The notes under the pieces are model-generated. The model ran no database searches, had not been told where the DNA came from, and saw nothing but the letters and a program-made list of their open reading frames with translations. This document shows positions 5,908-9,424 of a stretch of DNA of 9,424 bases, in pieces; the stretch's first letter is position 1; each line of letters begins with the position of its first letter. The DNA is taken from the NCBI GenBank assembly GCA_965539935.1, contig CBETVX010000079.1:1-9424 (forward strand), in the 5' to 3' direction. A program made the position numbers and the translations under genes. This stretch comes from CBETVX01 sp965539935. Its GTDB lineage: Bacteria; Bacillota; Clostridia; Peptostreptococcales; Caminicellaceae.

Positions 5908-6094
5908 CCAAGATGCCGTCGCCTTGTAAATTCACACCCGGTATCACCTAGGTGGGTGTCCTGTTCTATGCTTCTGACTTCCCCAACTCATTGCTAGGGG
6001 GCTTGTCATTAGACATAGAAACGCAAACTCCCGGATGTTATTTGGTGGTTGAATTTCAAGGTCTTAACGTACATCCCAGGCTCTTACTTAACTT
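5893..6094 (-). ncRNA. ssrS: 6S RNA, regulator of RNA polymerase
   Basis: 6S RNA mimics an open promoter and binds sigma-A RNA polymerase, lowering transcription as growth slows. The minus strand starts with CCTGGGATGTACG (6080-6068) and ends with GGCGACGGCATCTTGG (5923-5908). These resemble the two sides of the E. coli 6S closing stem (CTGAGATGTTCG and GCGGCGGCATCTCGG). The fold also fits. Outer pairing is GTTAAG 6092-6087 with CTTAAC 5900-5895, and 6080-6072 with 5915-5907. An inner stem pairs 6061-6050 with 5934-5922, with one bulge. Next comes a central bubble whose 3' side holds a hairpin (ACACCC 5959-5954 with GGGTGT 5939-5934). A terminal stem (6020-6014 with 5970-5964) is capped by paired CCCC/GGGG. 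The length of ~200 nt is normal. The ends are estimated from the -10 and the T-run. This locus fills the 359-nt gap between spoVB and yaaR. Confidence 0.88.
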
Positions 6095-6100
6095 ATTATT

Positions 6101-6106
6101 ATTATA
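6101..6106 (-). promoter_or_regulatory. -10 element of the 6S RNA gene
   Basis: The minus strand reads TATAAT here, placing the start near 6094, where the paired 5' end of the 6S RNA begins. No good -35 is found at 16-18 nt spacing; a TTGGCT occurs 22 nt upstream, which is too far. The upstream DNA is rich in A and T tracts, which may act as an UP-like element (inference). Confidence 0.6.
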
Positions 6107-6183
6107 ACTCAATTTATTAAAAAATAAAAGCCAACTTTGTAAATTCTAGCTGTAAAATTATGTAAAACGTAAAATGATAACTA

Positions 6184-6192
6184 TGGTATAAT
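6184..6192 (+). promoter_or_regulatory. Extended -10 promoter of yaaR
   Basis: TGGTATAAT is a perfect TATAAT with TG one nt upstream, as in extended -10 promoters that need little -35. The start site would be near 6199, leaving a leader of about 55 nt. Three GTAAAA words (6152, 6162, 6169) precede it. It is 78 nt from the 6S RNA -10 on the other strand. Confidence 0.6.
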
Positions 6193-6254
6193 AAAATGTG
6201 TATATTCTGCCGAAATAATATATAGATATTTATACTAGTTTACGAGGTGAAAAA

Positions 6255-6710
6255 ATGCCTATTAAAATTTCAGATGTTAATAAAAGAAGTTCAATTAATT
6301 CAATATCGCCAAAGGATAATAATCAGTCAGCAAAAACTTTACAAACAGACTTCAGCACAAAACTACAAAAACTTTCTGAAGATCAACTTGAAAATAAACT
6401 CCAGCTTCTTTTAGAAGAAATCAATAATCAGTCAAGGGTTGTTGAAAATAAATTTCATCTTAGTGAGGTAATGAAATATAAAAAGTTAGTTAAAGAATTT
6501 CTAAACCTCACTGTTAACAATTCTCATAAGTTTTCAAAAGAAAGTTTTTTAGACCGAAGGGGTAGACATAGGGTTATGTCAATAGTAAGAAAGGTAAATG
6601 ATGAGCTTGAAGGTTTAACTAAGGATTTTTTGAGCAAAGAGCAGGCAAATTTAAAAGTATTAAAAAGACTAGATGATATAAGGGGATTACTTATTGATAT
6701 TTTTATGTAA
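6255..6710 (+). CDS. yaaR: YaaR family protein (DUF327)
   Basis: A soluble, mostly helical protein of 151 residues with no signal or membrane segment. The family pattern is clear: a low-complexity polar N-terminus (about 1-30), then helices with LQLLLEEINNQSRVVENKFH, MKYKKLVKEFLNLTV, a basic turn RRGRHRVMSIV and the C-terminal RLDDIRGLLIDIFM, which ends the family almost without exception. The function of YaaR is not established. In B. subtilis it is encoded between yaaQ and holB near recR; here it stands alone, so that operon link is not kept. The ATG at 6255 follows CGAGGTG at 6243-6249, about 6 nt away. It is probably monocistronic, from the extended -10 upstream to the hairpin just after the stop. 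Confidence 0.88.
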   Translation: MPIKISDVNKRSSINSISPKDNNQSAKTLQTDFSTKLQKLSEDQLENKLQLLLEEINNQSRVVENKFHLSEVMKYKKLVKEFLNLTVNNSHKFSKESFLDRRGRHRVMSIVRKVNDELEGLTKDFLSKEQANLKVLKRLDDIRGLLIDIFM

Positions 6711-6711
6711 T

Positions 6712-6749
6712 AAATATAGCTTCTTTTGTTGAAAAAAGAAGCTATATTT
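6712..6749. terminator. Bidirectional hairpin terminator between yaaR and the pseudouridine synthase
   Basis: AAATATAGCTTCTTTT (6712-6727) is perfectly complementary to 6734-6749 across a 6-nt loop, a 16-bp stem. It sits 1 nt after the yaaR stop and 7 nt beyond the stop of the convergent gene. Neither side has a long U-tract; the AT-rich stem ends with ATATTT on both strands, so it can serve both genes. Confidence 0.8.
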
Positions 6750-6756
6750 AAAGCTG

Positions 6757-7665
6757 TTATCTTCTTAATTTTTTAATAAGTAGTTTAATATCCTCTGGCA
6801 AATCGGCCTTTATAGTTATTCTTTTATCTGTTCTTGGTTTATAAAAGCTTAAAGTTTCTGCATGCAGAGCTTGTCTTTTTATTAATGTTTCATCTGTATA
6901 TCCATATAAAGTATCTCCTAATAAAGGATGTCCAATATATTTCATATGCACTCGTATTTGATGGGTTCTTCCAGTCTCTAGCTTCAATCTAACTAAAGTT
7001 GCATCCTCGTATCTTTCCATTACTTCATACTTAGTAATAGACCTCTGACCACTTTCTATAACTTTTCTATATACCATATCATCATCTGTCATTCCAATGG
7101 GCTCATCGATAATCCCTGCATCATTATCTACAACACCTTTTACCACTGCTATATATTTTTTGTCAACTAAATTTTTATCCATTTGCTTTGATAAAATTTG
7201 CTGAGCATATGGATTTTTTGCAACTAATAATAATCCTGATGTATTCATATCTAATCTATTAATAAATCTTATCTTAAATTCTTGATCAGATTTTATTAAA
7301 TAATTAGCCAGTCCATTGGCAATAGTATTATCATGATGTCCTTTGGTAGGATGTACAACAATATTGGGCTGCTTATTTACGACAATAAGGTCCATGTCTT
7401 CATAAACAATATCTATAGGTATTTCTTGGGGTTTAAATGTATTTATTTCTTTTTCCATTACAAACTTAACAATATCTCCTTTTCTTAATTTACTATCAAA
7501 GGAAATATTTCTATCATTTACATAAATGTTTTTTCTACGCTTTTCTTTTCTTATTAACCTTCCAGATAATTTCATTCTTTTATATAATACATCTTTTAAT
7601 TTTATACCCTTATCAGATTCTTTAATTTCGTATATTATAGTATTAGTATTAGATTTATTTTCCAT
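6757..7665 (-). CDS. RluA-family 23S rRNA pseudouridine synthase, RluD/YjbO-like
   Basis: The enzyme converts specific uridines in RNA, probably rRNA, to pseudouridine; the exact site cannot be read from sequence. It has 302 residues, usual for the family. An S4-like RNA-binding domain (about 18-72) contains LKDVLYKRMKLSGRLIRKEK. The catalytic domain (about 80-275) has IVYEDMDLIVVNKQPNIVVHP, then the active-site motif RFINRLDMNTSGLLLVAKN with catalytic Asp139, and TGRTHQIRVHMKYIGHPLLG at 231-250. The usual His of HRLD is Asn here, a change I regard as common in clostridial members. The ATG at 7665 follows AAAAAGGTG. It is divergent from nadK, and the B. subtilis homologue yjbO is likewise next to the NAD kinase gene yjbN, which supports the YjbO-like assignment. 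RluB-type subfamilies are unlikely because of the S4 plus RLD layout. Confidence 0.92.
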   Translation of the reverse strand: MENKSNTNTIIYEIKESDKGIKLKDVLYKRMKLSGRLIRKEKRRKNIYVNDRNISFDSKLRKGDIVKFVMEKEINTFKPQEIPIDIVYEDMDLIVVNKQPNIVVHPTKGHHDNTIANGLANYLIKSDQEFKIRFINRLDMNTSGLLLVAKNPYAQQILSKQMDKNLVDKKYIAVVKGVVDNDAGIIDEPIGMTDDDMVYRKVIESGQRSITKYEVMERYEDATLVRLKLETGRTHQIRVHMKYIGHPLLGDTLYGYTDETLIKRQALHAETLSFYKPRTDKRITIKADLPEDIKLLIKKLRR

Positions 7666-7765
7666 ATAATCACCTTTTTATTTTTTAGGTCCCATAAAAA
7701 ATTATGTCTATCCTATAATTTTCATTACGTATTTTATAAGAATTAACCTTCTTAACATTTATATT

Positions 7766-7787
7766 AGACTTTATAATGAATAAGTCT
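7766..7787 (+). promoter_or_regulatory. Candidate -10 inside an inverted repeat upstream of nadK
   Basis: TATAAT at 7772-7777 lies in the loop of AGACTT (7766-7771) and AAGTCT (7782-7787). The hexamer could be the nadK -10, with a start near 7784 and a leader of about 75 nt, but I see no good -35. The dyad around it could be an operator. The 195-nt gap between the two divergent genes shows no other clear signal except the shared motif at 7812-7830. Confidence 0.35.
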
Positions 7788-7811
7788 CTTTAAATGGAAT
7801 GGTTAGTTTGT

Positions 7812-7830
7812 TTAAGAATAATACTAAAAT
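7812..7830 (+). repeat. Upstream motif shared with spoVB, copy 2
   Basis: TTAAGAATAATACTAAAAT matches 4290-4308 at 17 of 19 positions and ends 30 nt before the nadK start. It lacks the left half of the palindrome found before spoVB and has no TTGACA at the matching distance. Confidence 0.4.
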
Positions 7831-7860
7831 AATAATCATCAATTAAAAAGGAGCATCTAT

Positions 7861-8673
7861 ATGAATAATAATCAATATAGAATTATTAATATAGTATCTA
7901 ATGGTAAACCCCTTTCAACTGAAACTGCTAGAATACTAGAACATAAATTAGTAAAAAATGGTTTTATTGTTTCTCAAAACTTTGATTATAATGCAGAGCT
8001 TATAGTCTGTATAGGTGGAGACGGTTCTTTTTTGAGAACATTACATAAATATAATTTCCCAGATATACCAATTATAGGTGTTAATACTGGCCATTTAGGA
8101 TTTTTTCAAGATCTTTCTCCCCAGGACTTAGATGAATTTATTTTCCGCTATAATAATAAGGATTATAAGATTGATACTATAAATCCATTAGAAGGCCTAG
8201 TATGTACAAGAAATAGCTGTATCGAAGTAATAGGGATTAATGAAATTGTCATAAAGGGAGATAAATCTACTACTATCCATCTTAATATATCCTTAGATGA
8301 AAACTTTCTTGAAAAATTCAGTGGTGACGGTATTCTCATTTCTACTTCTATAGGTAGCACAGCGTATAATTATTCTCTTGGAGGAAGTATTATTGATCCC
8401 AGACTTAAGCTCATGCAAATCACTCCAATGGCACCAATAAATACTATTGCCTATAGGTCTTTTACATCTAGTATAGTTGTACCTAAATACTCTACTATCA
8501 AAGTACATCCTGAGTATAGACATGAAAATTCCATTTTACTTGTAACTGATGGAATGGAATATAAATACAACGAAATAGCGGAGGTTCAAATCAAAGTTTC
8601 TGAACTTAATCTAAAACTCTTAAGGTTTAAAGACTATAGTTTCTGGCACAAAGCTAAAGATAAATTTTTATAG
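7861..8673 (+). CDS. nadK: NAD kinase
   Basis: The enzyme makes NADP from NAD and ATP (or polyphosphate in some members) in the cytoplasm. It has 270 residues, typical for the short Firmicute form. The diagnostic motifs are all present: GGDGSFLRT at 52-60 (phosphate-binding and catalytic Asp), NTGHLGFF at 75-82, INEIVIK at 126-132, GDGILISTSIGSTAYN at 155-170 and ITPMAP at 187-192. The ATG at 7861 follows AAGGAG at 7848-7853, 7 nt away. It diverges from the RluA-family gene; the B. subtilis homologue ppnK (yjbN) lies beside yjbO. It converges on the 188-residue gene with only 15 nt between stops, and I see no terminator hairpin there. No truncation or missing key residue was noticed. Confidence 0.96.
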   Translation: MNNNQYRIINIVSNGKPLSTETARILEHKLVKNGFIVSQNFDYNAELIVCIGGDGSFLRTLHKYNFPDIPIIGVNTGHLGFFQDLSPQDLDEFIFRYNNKDYKIDTINPLEGLVCTRNSCIEVIGINEIVIKGDKSTTIHLNISLDENFLEKFSGDGILISTSIGSTAYNYSLGGSIIDPRLKLMQITPMAPINTIAYRSFTSSIVVPKYSTIKVHPEYRHENSILLVTDGMEYKYNEIAEVQIKVSELNLKLLRFKDYSFWHKAKDKFL

Positions 8674-8688
8674 TGTTTAATGAATACT

Positions 8689-9255
8689 TTAATCAATTTT
8701 ATAGTTCAATACTAAATATGTTTTAGTTGTTTCTTCTTTTATTAGAATATAATGTCCATATACCTTTTCACAGTAATCAATTATTCTTTTGGGCGTTATA
8801 TTCTTTTCTAATATCTCTATAACATTTACATCTACATCTTCCCATCCACTTAATAATATTTTTTTCAATGACTTCTCATTTAATAACTCCTTAGGAATCG
8901 AACCAAATACATTACCCTTAATAGGCTTATGTTCAGTCCAAAATTCATTATGTACCTCCAATGCTCCCGCTTCTTTAAGTTCCTCTGTTCTTTCCTCAGC
9001 AAATTTTATAATATAATCTCCTTCAAAATAATTTTTTTTTGTAAGTGGCTTATATAAAAAAGGGATGGTATTTATAATTTTAGATTCTAAGGGGTCAACA
9101 TAGGAATCATTCATCCCCACCATCCCCTTTTTCATATCTTTACAAATATCAATAATATTATCCAATTTTTCGTTTAACTCCTCTATATTAATTGTTTTAT
9201 AATTTATTTCAAGATCTAATATCATCTTTTTAAGATAGTATACCTTTTCCATCAT
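8689..9255 (-). CDS. Hypothetical protein (188 aa), not recognised
   Basis: I do not recognise this protein. It is soluble, rich in Glu, Lys and Ile, and has no signal peptide, membrane segment or cysteine cluster; its single conspicuous Cys residues (in DICKDM and DYCEKVY) are isolated. Residues ~15-45 look like an amphipathic helix or short coiled coil. The middle has KFAEERTEELKEAGALEVHN and EFWTEHKPIKGNVFGSIPKE, and the C-terminus ends with a strand-like YILIKEETTKTYLVLNYKI. Coding status is supported by length, codon use like its neighbours, and a GGAGGG ribosome-binding site at 9264-9269, 8 nt before the ATG at 9255 (a second ATG follows directly). It converges on nadK. Its size and acidic character would suit an immunity-type or accessory protein, but nothing nearby supports that. 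Confidence 0.75.
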   Translation of the reverse strand: MMEKVYYLKKMILDLEINYKTINIEELNEKLDNIIDICKDMKKGMVGMNDSYVDPLESKIINTIPFLYKPLTKKNYFEGDYIIKFAEERTEELKEAGALEVHNEFWTEHKPIKGNVFGSIPKELLNEKSLKKILLSGWEDVDVNVIEILEKNITPKRIIDYCEKVYGHYILIKEETTKTYLVLNYKID

Positions 9256-9424
9256 TTACTTTACCCTCCACAAAATTTTCATATCAAATTAATTTATTAA
9301 AATCACTAACATTTTATATATATTATTACATTAAGACATTTTTCCTAATACTGAAAATCCATTGGTAAAATCTAGTGTATATAAAAATGTTATCTACTAT
9401 TTTTCTTTTAACTTTAATATTTTT
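9256..9424. other. Right-end non-coding stretch
   Basis: This is AT-rich sequence upstream of the 188-residue gene. Apart from that gene's GGAGGG ribosome-binding site at 9264-9269 I see no frame, RNA structure or convincing promoter. Several TATATA-like words on the minus strand (about 9315-9325) could serve as a -10, but none has a matching -35. Confidence 0.4.

Noticed and set aside
5896..6100. A plus-strand riboswitch or leader RNA upstream of yaaR
   Set aside because: The structure is strong, but the closing-stem sequences, the -10 and the T-run all fit a minus-strand 6S RNA, and yaaR has its own promoter downstream of the structured region.
6129..6134. TTGGCT on the minus strand as the 6S RNA -35
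   Set aside because: It is 22 nt from the TATAAT, beyond workable sigma-A spacing.
8163..8523. Two overlapping minus-strand frames inside nadK
   Set aside because: Both are antisense to the conserved NAD kinase motifs and lack ribosome-binding sites.
8789..9016. Plus-strand frame inside the 188-residue gene
   Set aside because: No Shine-Dalgarno sequence; the minus-strand frame is longer, has a good ribosome-binding site and fits better.

Overview
The window is very AT-rich, with strong AGGAGG-type ribosome-binding sites. It carries spoVB, yaaR (DUF327), a LytS/LytTR two-component pair and a 6S RNA. This combination points to a low-GC, endospore-forming Firmicute, most likely a member of the Clostridia (Alkaliphilus/Clostridium-like; the genus is inference). 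I see no insertion sequence, prophage, CRISPR array, tRNA or rRNA, and base composition looks even throughout. It reads as ordinary core-type chromosome with several small hypothetical genes, not as an accessory island.

Region 1-3930 is all on the minus strand. Transcription runs right to left through a LytS-type membrane sensor kinase (TTG start, G7 ribosome-binding tract) and its LytTR response regulator, which overlap by 23 nt. A hairpin terminator folds over the regulator's stop codon. Next comes a 63-residue helical protein resembling a rubrerythrin fragment, with its own strong RBS and terminator. Last is the N-terminal 261 codons of a MocR-type (GntR-aminotransferase) regulator that runs off the left edge.

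Region 3917-5895: a small cysteine-rich, zinc-ribbon-like protein (minus) and spoVB (plus) diverge from a compact pair of promoters at about 4235-4300. The spoVB start is probably the TTG at 4342, not the in-frame ATG at 4324.

Region 5886-6254 has no protein gene but holds a 6S RNA (ssrS) on the minus strand. It is recognised by its closing-stem sequences, which resemble those of E. coli 6S RNA, and by an extended hairpin with a central bubble. Its terminator U-tract runs into the stop codon and last codons of spoVB, so the two transcription units converge and overlap. The 6S promoter is roughly back-to-back with the yaaR promoter.

Region 6255-9424: yaaR (plus) and an RluA-family pseudouridine synthase (minus) converge on a 16-bp hairpin that probably terminates both. 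The pseudouridine synthase is divergent from nadK (NAD kinase). B. subtilis has the same two families side by side as yjbO and yjbN. nadK converges, with a 15-nt gap, on an unrecognised 188-residue gene. The last ~170 nt hold no gene that I can support.

The genes do not form one pathway. The only clear functional units are the sensor kinase/regulator pair and the nadK-pseudouridine synthase neighbourhood. I did not find a convincing undescribed system. The best items to follow up are the 6S RNA/spoVB overlap, the matched promoter-region motif before spoVB and nadK, the G7 tract before lytS, and the three small or orphan proteins.
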